Source: CAIWHR01 sp963726775 (lineage in GTDB: Bacteria; Pseudomonadota; Gammaproteobacteria; Burkholderiales; Casimicrobiaceae). From it: DNA of 64,000 nt. Every line of letters begins with the position of its first letter. Positions within the stretch are counted from its first letter, which is position 1. The position numbers and the translations under genes were made by a program. Where the stretch lies: assembly GCA_963726775.1 (NCBI GenBank), contig CAVSDL010000001.1, forward strand, positions 62,001-126,000, given 5' to 3'. The notes beneath the pieces are model-generated. The model saw only the letters and a program-made list of their open reading frames with translations, ran no database searches and was not told where the DNA came from. Shown in pieces: positions 45,714 through 54,494 of this stretch.

Positions 45714-46728
45714 CGCTTCCGGTTCCGGCAATCCGTCGGGCGAGCGCGGCCTCGAGCTCGGCGATGCGACGGCGCAACCGACCGAGGTTCATATCGCGTT
45801 CGGCCGCCGCCGCCGCAATGCCGCCTTCGAGCCAGGCAAGCCAGGCGTCGAAACCTTCGCCGGTCGTCGCGGAGACGCGCAGCGCCTCGAGCCCCGGCCG
45901 CACGCGCCGCGCGTATCCGATGGCGGCATCGACATCGAAGCGCACGTAGGGCAGCAGATCGACCTTGTTGATCAGCATCATGGCCGCCGCATGGAACATG
46001 TCGGGGTACTTCTGCGGCTTGTCCTCGCCCTCGGTCACCGAGAGAATGACGACCTTGTGCGCCTCGCCCAGATCGAAGGCCGCGGGACAGACGAGGTTGC
46101 CGACGTTCTCGATCAGCAGCAGGCTGCCTTCGGCGGGGTCGAGCGTCGCCAGCGCGTGTCCCACCATGTGGGCATCGAGGTGGCATCCCTTCCCGGTGTT
46201 GATCTGCACCGCGGCGGCGCCCGTCGCGCGAATCCGGTCGGCATCGAGCGACGTCTGCTGGTCGCCCTCGATCACCGAGACCTTGACGTGCCGCTTCAGT
46301 GCCTCGATCGTGCGCACCAGCAGCGTCGTCTTGCCGGAGCCGGGGCTCGACACGAGGTTCAGCGCAAAGATGCCGCGGTCGGCGAAAAGGCGCCGGTTCA
46401 GCGCGGCGTACGCGTTGTTCCTGGCCAGGATGTCGCGCTCGATCTGCACGATCCGCGATGCGCCCACGCCAGGGGCATGCGCCGCACCAAGCCCACCGGC
46501 GGCGCCCAGGCCGCGGTCGCGCGCGCCGCCGCCGTCAGGCGCGTGGCTGTGCCCTTCGCCGGCCGAATGCCGATGCCAGGGCGATTCCGCGTCCCCGTGC
46601 CCGTGCCCGCCTCCATGCGGATGCGCGTGCACCGTTCCATCCGCATGGCGATGCTCGGGCCCGTGTTCGCCGATGGCCTTGCCGTCGACCTTTGTTTCGC
46701 CCTGGCCGCAGCCGCAGGTCGTGCACAT
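45706..46728 (-). CDS. hypB: hydrogenase nickel incorporation GTPase HypB
   Basis: HypB (340 residues) delivers nickel in a GTP-dependent step. It starts MCTTCGCGQGETKVDG with the high-affinity CXXCGC nickel site, followed by a His-rich stretch (HRHADGTVHAHPHGGGHGHG) for nickel storage. GTPase motifs are NLVSSPGSGKTTLL (P-loop), GDQQTSLDADRI, NVGNLVCPAAFDLGE and INKVDL. ATG 46728 lies 29 bases after the hypA stop. Confidence 0.96.
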   Translation of the reverse strand: MCTTCGCGQGETKVDGKAIGEHGPEHRHADGTVHAHPHGGGHGHGDAESPWHRHSAGEGHSHAPDGGGARDRGLGAAGGLGAAHAPGVGASRIVQIERDILARNNAYAALNRRLFADRGIFALNLVSSPGSGKTTLLVRTIEALKRHVKVSVIEGDQQTSLDADRIRATGAAAVQINTGKGCHLDAHMVGHALATLDPAEGSLLLIENVGNLVCPAAFDLGEAHKVVILSVTEGEDKPQKYPDMFHAAAMMLINKVDLLPYVRFDVDAAIGYARRVRPGLEALRVSATTGEGFDAWLAWLEGGIAAAAAERDMNLGRLRRRIAELEAALARRIAGTGSDA

Positions 46729-46757
46729 GATGTTGCTCCTTCCGTTCGGACCGGCCC

Positions 46758-47099
46758 TCAAGCGACTTCGATTTCCTTTACGCGCATCCCGTCCCCCTGC
46801 ACGACCTGCAACTGGTACCCCGCGCAGCGCGGGCAGGCGTCGCCCAGCGTCGCCAGAGGTACCCGCGCGCCGCAGGGCATGCACCATGCCTCGCCGCGCA
46901 TGGTCACGATGTCGAGCCGCGCGCCGGCAGCCGGCCCGTCGCGCGCCACCGCGTCGAAGCAGAAGCACAGCGCGTCCCGCTCGACGCGCGCCAGTGCGCC
47001 CAGCTCGAGGCGGATCGAGGCGACGCGCGCGGCGCCGTTCTTGCGCGCCGTCTCCTCGACGATCTGCACGATGCCTTCCGCGAGCGCCATTTCATGCAT
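46758..47099 (-). CDS. hypA: hydrogenase nickel insertion protein HypA
   Basis: HypA (113 residues). It starts MHEMALAEGIVQIVEETARK with the nickel-binding His2-Glu3, and has a zinc site made of CMPCGARVPL and ACPRCAGYQL. It works with HypB. The ATG lies inside the end of hupK (8-base overlap), linking the structural-assembly and hyp parts of the operon. Confidence 0.95.
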   Translation of the reverse strand: MHEMALAEGIVQIVEETARKNGAARVASIRLELGALARVERDALCFCFDAVARDGPAAGARLDIVTMRGEAWCMPCGARVPLATLGDACPRCAGYQLQVVQGDGMRVKEIEVA

Positions 47100-48273
47100 G
47101 CGCTACCTCGATTTCGCAGGCCACGCACGGGTCGAGCGCCTGCACGGCGAGCCGCGCGTCCCGCAACAGCGTCGGCTCCTCCGTCGCCGCATGACCGAGG
47201 AGCCCGCGCGCCAGCGGGCCGTCCGGATGGAAGTTCCATTCGGTCGGCGCGACAATCTGATAATCGGCAACGCGCCCGCCGGCAAGCCGCACGCGATGCA
47301 ACAGCAGGCCGCGCGCGGTGTGCACCGCGGCGAGTCCTTCACCCGGCGCCGACGCAAACGCCGCGATCCTCGACTCGGTCGCGTCATCCGTTCGCGCCGC
47401 GGCCAGACTGCCGACCAACACGGCCAACTCGACGAGCCGCGCCGCCATCCGCGCCGGCGCCGCGTTGCCGCAACGCGCGCTGAGGCCCGCCATCAGCGGG
47501 TGCGCGTGCATCCGCGCCAGCGCTCCGGTCTCCATGGGCACGCCATTCCAGTCCGGCGCGCGTTCGAATCCGCGGTTCGCGCGCATCGCCGGCAGCACGC
47601 GCGCGGCCAGATCCTCGTATCGGAACGCGGGCATCAGCGCGACGTCGCTTCTGCCGAGCGTCGGCGCAACACGAAGGAGTTCGTCCAGCAGCACCGCCGG
47701 CAGCGTCTCCCCGCGCTGCGCCCACGCTTCGATCGCGTCCCTGTCCGACCGGGCGAGCCACGCTCGAGGCGACTCGCCGTAGATGTGCTGCGCGACGAGT
47801 CGATCGAGTTCCTGCGCAAGCGCGGCGCGTGCCGTCGCGGAATCGCCGCCTTCCGCGCGTCGAGCGGCGCTTCCGTTTGCCGCGTCGGCGCCCGCCAGCA
47901 GAGTTGCGATCCAGCGTCGCGCGGCGGCGACGGGCTCGGCGATCGCATCGCGCCCCAATGACTTCGGCCAGTCGATCAGGATGCGCCAGAGGTATTCCTG
48001 GATCGTTTCCAGAAGCACCGGCAGTTCGCGCGCGGTGGCCGCGTGCGGCGGCGCCACGACGTCCTGTGCCGCGTCGACAGCGGCGATGGCGGCCGCTCCT
48101 TGGGCGCGGCCGCAGACCGAGAACAGGAGCGGCACCGTGGCGACGGCCACCGCGGGCGCCTTGCCCGCGAGCACGCGCGCCGCCGCGACGGGGCGCGTCG
48201 AGCGCACGGTCACTCCGCTGACGCGGCGCCCGTCCCAATCGAGCCGCACGGCGATGTCACCCTCGATCTTCAC
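47092..48273 (-). CDS. hupK: HupK/HoxV-like hydrogenase assembly protein (large-subunit paralogue)
   Basis: Protein of about 393 residues distantly related to the [NiFe] large subunit. It keeps LLFSVCGRAQGAAAIAAVDA in place of the L1 site (one Cys left) and ends with LDPCVACEIEVAHA, the CXXC end of a large subunit without the protease extension. HupK/HoxV is thought to be a scaffold for passing the Fe(CN)2CO unit. The GTG at 48273 (VKIEGDIAVRLDWDGRRV) overlaps hupJ by 17 bases; no ATG is available near. Confidence 0.8.
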   Translation of the reverse strand: MKIEGDIAVRLDWDGRRVSGVTVRSTRPVAAARVLAGKAPAVAVATVPLLFSVCGRAQGAAAIAAVDAAQDVVAPPHAATARELPVLLETIQEYLWRILIDWPKSLGRDAIAEPVAAARRWIATLLAGADAANGSAARRAEGGDSATARAALAQELDRLVAQHIYGESPRAWLARSDRDAIEAWAQRGETLPAVLLDELLRVAPTLGRSDVALMPAFRYEDLAARVLPAMRANRGFERAPDWNGVPMETGALARMHAHPLMAGLSARCGNAAPARMAARLVELAVLVGSLAAARTDDATESRIAAFASAPGEGLAAVHTARGLLLHRVRLAGGRVADYQIVAPTEWNFHPDGPLARGLLGHAATEEPTLLRDARLAVQALDPCVACEIEVAHA

Positions 48274-48868
48274 GCCGGTCGCCGGCAAATCGCCCGCGCA
48301 GGAAGTCGCGTTTCGACAGCGGCGCGTCGACGCGCTCGCGGAGTGGCGTCGGGGAGCCGGGCTGCCGGCCGCAGACGGTGCCCGGCGACAGATCCGCGAC
48401 CGGCATCGCGTGCGCTTCCGCGTGCGCGGAATCGAACAGCGCCTCTCGGGCCAGCATCGCGACGAGGCGCGCGGTGGGGTGATCATCGAATTCCAGCACA
48501 GGCGAGAACAGCGAGCAGACCTGCATCTCGCCAGCCACGGGATCGTTCGCGCCGACGAACTCGTACTCGCCCGCGGGAAAGCGGTAGCGGCGTTTCGCGC
48601 CGGGGGCAAGCGTGCGCCACGCGGCGGCATCGCGAGGCAGGAGGGTCAGGTTCATGAACCACGGCGTCACCATGACGCCCAGCCAGTGCCCCTGCCAGGG
48701 GGCGAAGGCGACGGCCTCGACCTCCAGCGCCGGATTGACGAACGCGAGCCCCGCCATCCGCGCGGCGGCGGCACGGAATGCCGTCGTGAGCCTTGCGCCG
48801 GGGTCGGCGAAAGCGGATGCCGGTGCGGCGGCGTCCGGAATCGTGTCGGGTGCCGCCGCACTAGTCAT
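48257..48868 (-). CDS. hupJ: [NiFe] hydrogenase assembly chaperone HybE/HupJ
   Basis: About 203 residues matching the HybE/HupJ family: LAFVNPALEVEAVAFAPWQG, HWLGVMVTPWFMNLTLLP, YRFPAGEYEFVGANDPVAGE, CSLFSPVLEFDDHPTA, and a C-terminal LSKRDFLRGRF. The E. coli member is a chaperone for Tat-exported large subunits. ATG 48868 overlaps the rubredoxin stop. Confidence 0.88.
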   Translation of the reverse strand: MTSAAAPDTIPDAAAPASAFADPGARLTTAFRAAAARMAGLAFVNPALEVEAVAFAPWQGHWLGVMVTPWFMNLTLLPRDAAAWRTLAPGAKRRYRFPAGEYEFVGANDPVAGEMQVCSLFSPVLEFDDHPTARLVAMLAREALFDSAHAEAHAMPVADLSPGTVCGRQPGSPTPLRERVDAPLSKRDFLRGRFAGDRREDRG

Positions 48869-49100
48869 CGGGCATGACCAGGAACTGGTCCTTCGTCGTC
48901 GAGCAGTTCGGGCAGGTCCAATGCGGGGGCAATTGCGCAAACGGCGTTCCCGCGGGAATCTGCCAGACGACGTCGCCTTCCATGGGGTCGTAGACGTACC
49001 AGCACACCTTGCACTCCATGCGCGTGCCGCCTGCGATCCTGCCGGCGTCGCCGAAGCCGTCGAAGGAAGTCATCGCATCGTCGGGGCACGAGGTTTCCAT
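48861..49100 (-). CDS. hupI: rubredoxin (HupI/HoxR-like)
   Basis: Seventy-nine residues with a complete rubredoxin fold: MECKVCWYVYDPMEGD and WTCPNCSTTKDQFLVM give the four iron ligands (CXXC ... CXXC). An N-terminal extension of ~27 residues is present. Hydrogenase-linked rubredoxins protect small-subunit maturation in oxygen. The ATG at 49100 is directly adjacent to the hupH stop. Confidence 0.92.
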   Translation of the reverse strand: METSCPDDAMTSFDGFGDAGRIAGGTRMECKVCWYVYDPMEGDVVWQIPAGTPFAQLPPHWTCPNCSTTKDQFLVMPDD

Positions 49101-49971
49101 TCAGCTCTCGCAGGATTCGCTCATCCAGTCGACGAGTTCCGCCAGTCGCGCGCGGCTGTCCGCGAGGTCCTCGACCGCGGCGAGCGCCACTTCCGGAACG
49201 TCGACGACTTCGATCGTGTTGAGAATCAGCGTGTTCATGCTGTTGAAGTACTGGACGCGCCATACGTCGCGCGCGCCGGTCGACGTGATGCGGCAATTGC
49301 CGAAGCCACGCGAAATCATCGCGACGGTGCCGACGGGAAGCGCCTGGTCGAGCAGCGCGTGATCGTCCGGGGTCATCGGGAACAGCGTCAGGTTGATGAC
49401 GTGCGCCGGGCAGCCCGGCCGCCGCAGGCGCATCTGGGCTTCGATCTCGGCCAGCAATGCCGGGGCGTTCATCGCGCCGGCCGGCCGGTCGACTGCGGCA
49501 AGCCGCGGCGCTGCGGCCGCGCGCGCCGCGTCCGCGACGACGCTCGGCAACGCCGCCGCCTCGAGCCAGTCGCCGGCGAGCCGGCCTTCGCCGTCGAGCG
49601 CGCAGACGCGCCAGATGCCGGCGAACACGCTCTCCTGGATGCGGTGCCGCGACTCGCCGCCGATCTGGATGCTCACCTCGCCCTCGCCCAGCATCTGGTT
49701 GGTGGTGGTCAGCGCCGCGGCCGGCACCCTCGACAGGTCGGCGCGCGGCCCGCGCGCGCCGCATGCCGGATCCCAGACGGTCCAGTTCGCGCAGGAATCC
49801 GGCGAGCAGGTCGCGCGATTCGCGAAGCGCGGCGTCATCGGCTCGCCGGGGGACGATCGGCATCCGGAATATGTTCATCTCGCGCGGCATCGGGAGGTAC
49901 TGGAGTTCTTCGTCCTCGGCCGGTTGCGAGCCGGCGCCTGCCATCCGCACCGGAATCGGAAATTCCGTCAT
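49101..49971 (-). CDS. hupH: hydrogenase expression/assembly protein HyaF/HupH (single frame break)
   Basis: HyaF/HupH family, ~289 residues if the frame is restored. The N-terminus reads MTEFPIPVRMAGAGSQPAED, then ELQYLPMPREMNIFRMPIVP in one frame; from about residue 70 the family sequence continues in another frame: TNQMLGEGEVSIQIGGESRH, VINLTLFPMTPDDHALLDQA, RGFGNCRITSTGARDVWRVQ and YFNSMNTLILNTIEVVDVPE. One extra base in the CGCGC-rich stretch 49741-49775 explains it. ATG 49971 overlaps hyaE by four bases. Confidence 0.85.
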
Positions 49972-50474
49972 GACGTGACCCCTTTGCCGTCGTGACGCGG
50001 AGCGCCCCCGGCGGCAGAATTGTTGCCATCGCGCCTGATCGCGATGACAGGCGTCGGCGCGCGCGCGGCGGGCGCCGCGAGCAGCCGCGTCAGTTCGTCG
50101 ATGTACTCGTCCCAGTTGCGCAGGCCGTCCACGGCGCCCACGTACCGGCCGTCCTTCAGCAGCACCAGCGCCGGCCAGCGCCGGAATCCGTAGCGCGCGT
50201 GCAATGCGCGCGCCGCCTCCGGCAACAGGACGCCGACCACGAAGCGACGGGGAAACGCGCGTTCGAGTTCCGGAACGATCACGGCGAGATCGAGCGTTTC
50301 CTTGAAGCGCATCGGGTCTTCGGCGAACAGCAGCAGCGCGTGCCCCGCGCGCGTCGTGTACGCGTCGAAGTTCTCCGCGCGAAGATCGGCGTATCCGTGC
50401 TTCGAAAAGAGCCGGTCGATCAGCGGATACGCTCGCGGGTCGGCACCGGCCGCGAGAGGCATCGGAATTGTCAC
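49968..50474 (-). CDS. hupG: hydrogenase assembly thioredoxin-like protein HyaE/HupG
   Basis: HyaE/HupG family, ~168 residues, a thioredoxin fold without a CXXC site: HALLLFAEDPMRFKETLDLA, VGVLLPEAARALHARYGFRR, WPALVLLKDGRYVGAVDGLR. It acts as a chaperone of the Tat-exported small subunit. The GTG at 50474 overlaps the hupF stop by four bases (GTGA); ATG 50462 is an alternative. The C-terminal ~25 residues (PTPVIAIRRDGNNSAAGG) look non-conserved. Confidence 0.85.
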   Translation of the reverse strand: MTIPMPLAAGADPRAYPLIDRLFSKHGYADLRAENFDAYTTRAGHALLLFAEDPMRFKETLDLAVIVPELERAFPRRFVVGVLLPEAARALHARYGFRRWPALVLLKDGRYVGAVDGLRNWDEYIDELTRLLAAPAARAPTPVIAIRRDGNNSAAGGAPRHDGKGVTS

Positions 50475-50776
50475 GGGCGGTTTCCCCTGAGATGCGCCGG
50501 CAGCTGCGGTTCGCGATCGACCAGGTCGGCGAAGTACGCGTCGACGTTGCCTGCTCCCGCAAGCGTCGCTTCGAGCGCGTCGAGCGCGGCGTCGGTACGC
50601 GCGGCTTCGTCGGGCGAGAGCGCGCGCAGCGCCGAACCCTGGTAGGCGAGGATCCAGGTGCCGGCCGCCAGGCCGCCAACGAGCGCAAGGTCGACGCGCT
50701 CGCGGCGGCCTCGACCTGTGCAGATGGCCGCATTGCCGTCGGCGCTGACGATGCGCATGGGGATGCCGATGCACAT
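50471..50776 (-). CDS. hupF: HypC/HupF-family chaperone
   Basis: HypC paralogue of 101 residues dedicated to the uptake hydrogenase. Starts MCIGIPMRIVSADGNAAICT with Cys2, then RVDLALVGGLAAGTWILAYQ, and has a longer C-terminus than HypC. HupF is reported to protect the large subunit during maturation in oxygen in other bacteria. Two bases after the hyaD stop... its ATG is one base beyond that gene, so tightly coupled. Confidence 0.9.
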   Translation of the reverse strand: MCIGIPMRIVSADGNAAICTGRGRRERVDLALVGGLAAGTWILAYQGSALRALSPDEAARTDAALDALEATLAGAGNVDAYFADLVDREPQLPAHLRGNRP

Positions 50777-50777
50777 C

Positions 50778-51410
50778 TCAGCAATCCTCTTCGCGGCGCG
50801 CGAGCGCCAGCACGCGCGGGTCGCCAATGCGACAGGCGTCCGCCGCGGCGGGTCGCCCCGATTCATACGCGCGGAGCGACAGCGGCGTCGCGTTCAACGG
50901 CTCGAATGCCGCGCCGGCCGGGCGTGGCGCGCCCGCGTAGCCCCACGCCGCCAGCTGCGCGGCGGCGAGGGTCACGGCCTCGGGGATGCGCTTGCGGACC
51001 GGTACGGTGAGGCTCCCGCCGAAATCCGAGAGCTCCAGCGGCTGCACGCCGATGGCGACGATCTCCATCGGCGCGCGGCCGTTGAGCTGTGCCAACGCCA
51101 GCACGTCGTTGAACCCGGTCTGGTGCGGAGAAAGCTTCGTCCGGCCCCAGGCCGGGACCTCGCCGTCGCGCAGTACCTTCAGCGTGCCCGGAACGAGCCC
51201 GAAGTCGATGGCGTCGAACACCAGGACGCAGCGCGCGGAGGCGACGGGTTCGTACAGATTGAGCCCCAGCGTGCCGCCATCCGCGAGCGTGACGCCCGCC
51301 GGAAACGCATGCGCGGCATGCAGCGCCTCGACCGCGCGCACGCCGAATCCTTCGTCGGCCCAGAGGACGTTGCCGATCCCCAATACCAGCACTTCGTCGC
51401 GGCTGTCCAC
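50778..51410 (-). CDS. hyaD: hydrogenase maturation protease HyaD/HupD
   Basis: Endopeptidase of 210 residues that removes the C-terminal extension of the large subunit once nickel is inserted. VLVLGIGNVLWADEGFGVRA contains a conserved Ni-binding acidic residue, followed by DGGTLGLNLYEPVASARCVL with the second acidic ligand, and LSPHQTGFNDVLALAQLNG with the His. The C-terminal ~45 residues are less conserved. Its substrate is HyaB, three genes upstream in transcription. Confidence 0.92.
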   Translation of the reverse strand: MDSRDEVLVLGIGNVLWADEGFGVRAVEALHAAHAFPAGVTLADGGTLGLNLYEPVASARCVLVFDAIDFGLVPGTLKVLRDGEVPAWGRTKLSPHQTGFNDVLALAQLNGRAPMEIVAIGVQPLELSDFGGSLTVPVRKRIPEAVTLAAAQLAAWGYAGAPRPAGAAFEPLNATPLSLRAYESGRPAAADACRIGDPRVLALARREEDC

Positions 51411-51573
51411 GGCGCCTCGTGTTACGCGAGTGGTAACAGAGCACAGCCTACCGGCACGGCGGCGGCGCGTATTGCGTTAGGTCAAGCGAGGGAAGGACAG
51501 CGGGTCATGGCCAGCCGCGCCCCATGGGAAGGACGGGCGCAATGGCACCCGCGCAACGCAGATCCCGGGGGCG

Positions 51574-51918
51574 CTAACTCTTGCGCTGCCGCGGCGCGAC
51601 GACGCCGCGAACGGCGGCATGCATGTCCCAGGCCACCTGCAGATGCATCCAGAACGCGGCGTCGTTGCCGAAGTACATGGCGAGCCGCACCGCCGTGTCG
51701 GGCGTGATCCCCCGGCGGCCGTTGATCAGCTCGTTGACGCGCCGGCGCGAAACGCCCATCGCCGCGGCCAGGTCCGTCTGGTTGATCGCGAGCGGCTTCA
51801 GGTAGCGCGTTTCGAGGAACTCTCCGGGGTGGGGCGGCTTGTGCGAAGACAAGGCGAGCCGCGCCGGCCTCCCGAGGCGGGCGCCTTTCCACCGCGCGTT
51901 TTCGTTTCTCGCCAGCAT
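51574..51918 (-). CDS. HigA/VapI-family antitoxin-like HTH protein without toxin partner
   Basis: About 114 residues (from ATG 51918; ATG 51942 possible). PPHPGEFLETRYLKPLAINQ and TDLAAAMGVSRRRVNELING are the classic HigA antitoxin start and HTH, followed by RRGITPDTAVRLAMYFG. No HigB toxin gene was found on either side. It lies in the minus-strand direction between hyaC and hyaD, inside the hydrogenase operon, a place where this family is not expected. It may be a stray regulator or a domesticated one. Confidence 0.82.
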   Translation of the reverse strand: MLARNENARWKGARLGRPARLALSSHKPPHPGEFLETRYLKPLAINQTDLAAAMGVSRRRVNELINGRRGITPDTAVRLAMYFGNDAAFWMHLQVAWDMHAAVRGVVAPRQRKS

Positions 51919-51969
51919 CGGCGCCGGTCCGGCGCCATGCATCCGGACCGGCCTCCCATCAGTGTCGCC

Positions 51970-52680
51970 TCAGGCCCGGGGCTCGCGCTTGAACATCCGG
52001 ATGCCGTTGACCATCGTGCTGATGATCGTCTCGCCGCTCATGACGTCCTCGCGGAACACCATGTACATGTGCACCAGCGCGAACAGCAGCATGTACCACA
52101 TGGCCAGATGGTGCAGCGTGCGGACCATCTGCGGGTCGCCGAAGAGCACGAATACCCATCCGAACCAGGTCATCCATCGCGTGCCCCATCCCCACTGCTC
52201 GGCAAAAAGAGCCATCCCGGTCACGATCAGGAAAACCGTGCCCAGCGTGAACATGAAGAACATCGCGGCTTGCGCCACCGGATTGTGCCCGACCCACAGC
52301 TCCGACTCGCTCTTCAGGAAGAGGTAGTACCGGACCTGGCCCCCGAATCCGCGCCACCACGCGCCGCTCAGTAGCGGGACGTAGAAGATGCTGCGCGCGT
52401 GGTGGTTGCCCATGACCGCCCAGTAGATCCGGACGAGAAACGCGACGGCGAGGATCACGCCGGAGGTCTCGTGGATCATCCGGATCCAGCCGAAGTAGAA
52501 GCTGTCGTACGCTTCGCCGCCGACGGCGGGCGGCGGGCTGCCGATCAAATAGCCCGTAGCCCCGAGAAAGAAGATGCACAGCATCGTCACCCAGTGCCAG
52601 ATCCGCAACGGCGCCTCGTACACATACACCGGCTCGAGCGGTCCGCTCGTGACCCGGCCGGTAACTGGCTCGACTCGCAT
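51970..52680 (-). CDS. hyaC: Ni/Fe-hydrogenase b-type cytochrome subunit
   Basis: Membrane di-heme cytochrome b of 236 residues linking the hydrogenase to quinones. Four helices; His candidates in PLRIWHWVTMLCIFFLGATG, MIHETSGVILAVAFLVRIYW, and LHHLAMWYMLLFALVHMYMV. The family-typical GNHHARSIFYVPLL segment is present. It starts 18 bases after the hyaB stop. Confidence 0.94.
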   Translation of the reverse strand: MRVEPVTGRVTSGPLEPVYVYEAPLRIWHWVTMLCIFFLGATGYLIGSPPPAVGGEAYDSFYFGWIRMIHETSGVILAVAFLVRIYWAVMGNHHARSIFYVPLLSGAWWRGFGGQVRYYLFLKSESELWVGHNPVAQAAMFFMFTLGTVFLIVTGMALFAEQWGWGTRWMTWFGWVFVLFGDPQMVRTLHHLAMWYMLLFALVHMYMVFREDVMSGETIISTMVNGIRMFKREPRA

Positions 52681-52698
52681 GGACGCCTCCCGAAATGC

Positions 52699-54492
52699 CT
52701 ACCGCACCTGGACCGACACGAGCTCCTCGCCCTCCGGGCTCATCACGTGCGTCGCGCACGCAAGGCACGGGTCGAAGCTGTGGATCGTCCGCAGAATTTC
52801 GACCGGCTGCTCGGGCTTGGCCATCGGCGTGTTCATCAATGCCGCTTCGTAGGCGCCGATCTGGCCCTTGGCGTCCCGCGGACCTGCGTTCCAGGTCGTC
52901 GGCACCACGCACTGGTAAAGATCGATCTTCGTGTTCTTGATCTTGATCCAGTGCGCGAGCGCGCCGCGCGGCGCCTCGCACGGCCCGGCGCCGCGGGCCT
53001 CGGCGGGCCACGTCGACGGCTCCCATTTCTCGGTGTTCGCGGTCGCTAAGTCGCCGGCCTTGATGTTGGCGACGAGTTCGCCGTGGTATTGCTTCATCTT
53101 GCGCGCCGCCCACTGGCATTCGAGTCCGCGCGCCGCCGTGCGGCCGAGCGTGGAGAACAGCGCGGTGATCGGCACGTCGAGCGCCTTCAGCGTCGCGTCG
53201 ACCTGCTCCTTGATGTCCTTGCGCCCGCGCGCGTAGGCGACGACGTAGCGCGCGAGGGGACCGACCTCGACCGCGTTGCCTTTCCAGCGCGGCGATTTCA
53301 CCCACGAGTACTTGGCGCTCTCGTCGAGGTTCTCGATGTTGGTGCGCGTGCCCTTGGTGTCCTTGCCGAGCACGAAGTTAGGATCGGTGGTGCCGTCGAA
53401 CGGGTGCAGGCCCTTGCTCTCGTCGGCGTACTTGTACCAGGAGTGCGTCACCCATTCCTGGACCTGTTCCGGATCCTTGAGGTCGACGTCGTAAACCTTG
53501 GACAGGTCGCCGTTCAGGATCACGCCCGAGGGCAGCGCGAGGCTCTTGTTCGTGTAGTCGTTCGGAATCTCCGGAAATTCGCCGTAAGCCAGAACGTTCT
53601 TGCCGGAGAGGCCGCCGCCCCACTGCGCCCAGTCCTTGTAGAAGCCGGCGATCGCGAGCAGGTCCGGAATGTAGACCTGATCGATGAACTCGTTGGTGCG
53701 GGCACAGATGTCGCCGACCATGTTGAGGTAGGCCATGTTGACCGCCCCGACCGCGCCGGTGCCGTCGACGTTGATCGGACTGGGCACGCCGCCGACCAGC
53801 CAGTTCGGGTGCGGATTCTTGCCACCGAAGATCGTCTGGATCTTGACGATCTCCTTCTGGAAATCCAGCGCCTCGAGGTAGTGCGTGGTCGCGAGCAGGT
53901 TCACTTCCGGCGGCAGCTTGTACGCGGGATGGCCCCAGTACGCGTTGCTGAAGATCCCGAGCTGCCCGCTTTCGACGAACTTCTTCAATCGGTTCTGCAC
54001 CTCGCGGAAATAGCCGGGCGACGAATTCGGCCACGGCGAGATGCTCTGCTGGATTTCCGAGGTCCGCTTCGGATCCGCCTTCAGCGCGGACACGACGTCG
54101 ACCCAGTCGAGCGCGTGCAGATGATAGAAATGCACGAGGTGGTCCTGCGCGTACAGCGTCGCGTGCATCAGGTTGCGGATCGTGTTGGCGTTCTTCGGGA
54201 TCCTGATCGAGAGCGCATCCTCGACCGCGCGCACCGACGTCAGCGCGTGCACGCCGGTACAGACACCGCAGATGCGCTCGACGAAGGCCCAGGCGTCGCG
54301 CGGATCGCGGCCTTTGAGGATCACTTCGAGGCCGCGCCACATCGTGCCCGTGGACACCGCGTTGCGGATGACATTGTTCTTGTCGACGTTGACCTCGATG
54401 CGCAGATGGCCCTCGATGCGGGTGATCGGATCGACGACGATGCGCTTGCCGCTGTTGTCGAGCGTATAGCCCTGGGTCTGGATGGTCGCCAT
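52699..54492 (-). CDS. hyaB: [NiFe] hydrogenase large subunit, group 1d-like
   Basis: Catalytic subunit of 597 residues. The L1 motif RICGVCTGVHALTSVRAVED (first two Ni ligands) and the C-terminal DPCLACATHVMSPEGEELVS (second two) frame the active site; the protease HyaD should cut after the His of CATH. GHLRIEVNVDKNNVIRNAV at the N-terminus is usual. Length and motifs match E. coli HyaB and Ralstonia HoxG. Exported with the small subunit by Tat. Confidence 0.97.
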   Translation of the reverse strand: MATIQTQGYTLDNSGKRIVVDPITRIEGHLRIEVNVDKNNVIRNAVSTGTMWRGLEVILKGRDPRDAWAFVERICGVCTGVHALTSVRAVEDALSIRIPKNANTIRNLMHATLYAQDHLVHFYHLHALDWVDVVSALKADPKRTSEIQQSISPWPNSSPGYFREVQNRLKKFVESGQLGIFSNAYWGHPAYKLPPEVNLLATTHYLEALDFQKEIVKIQTIFGGKNPHPNWLVGGVPSPINVDGTGAVGAVNMAYLNMVGDICARTNEFIDQVYIPDLLAIAGFYKDWAQWGGGLSGKNVLAYGEFPEIPNDYTNKSLALPSGVILNGDLSKVYDVDLKDPEQVQEWVTHSWYKYADESKGLHPFDGTTDPNFVLGKDTKGTRTNIENLDESAKYSWVKSPRWKGNAVEVGPLARYVVAYARGRKDIKEQVDATLKALDVPITALFSTLGRTAARGLECQWAARKMKQYHGELVANIKAGDLATANTEKWEPSTWPAEARGAGPCEAPRGALAHWIKIKNTKIDLYQCVVPTTWNAGPRDAKGQIGAYEAALMNTPMAKPEQPVEILRTIHSFDPCLACATHVMSPEGEELVSVQVR

Positions 54493-54494
54493 GA

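Noticed and set aside
43041..45971. Open frame of 976 codons on + opposite hypC/hypF
   Set aside because: Same reason; the minus-strand HypF domains are complete and in order.
51421..51437. GTTAC-N7-GTAAC inverted repeat upstream of hyaD as an operator
   Set aside because: Short arms, seen once here and only loosely near 55800; could be chance in a small intergenic gap.
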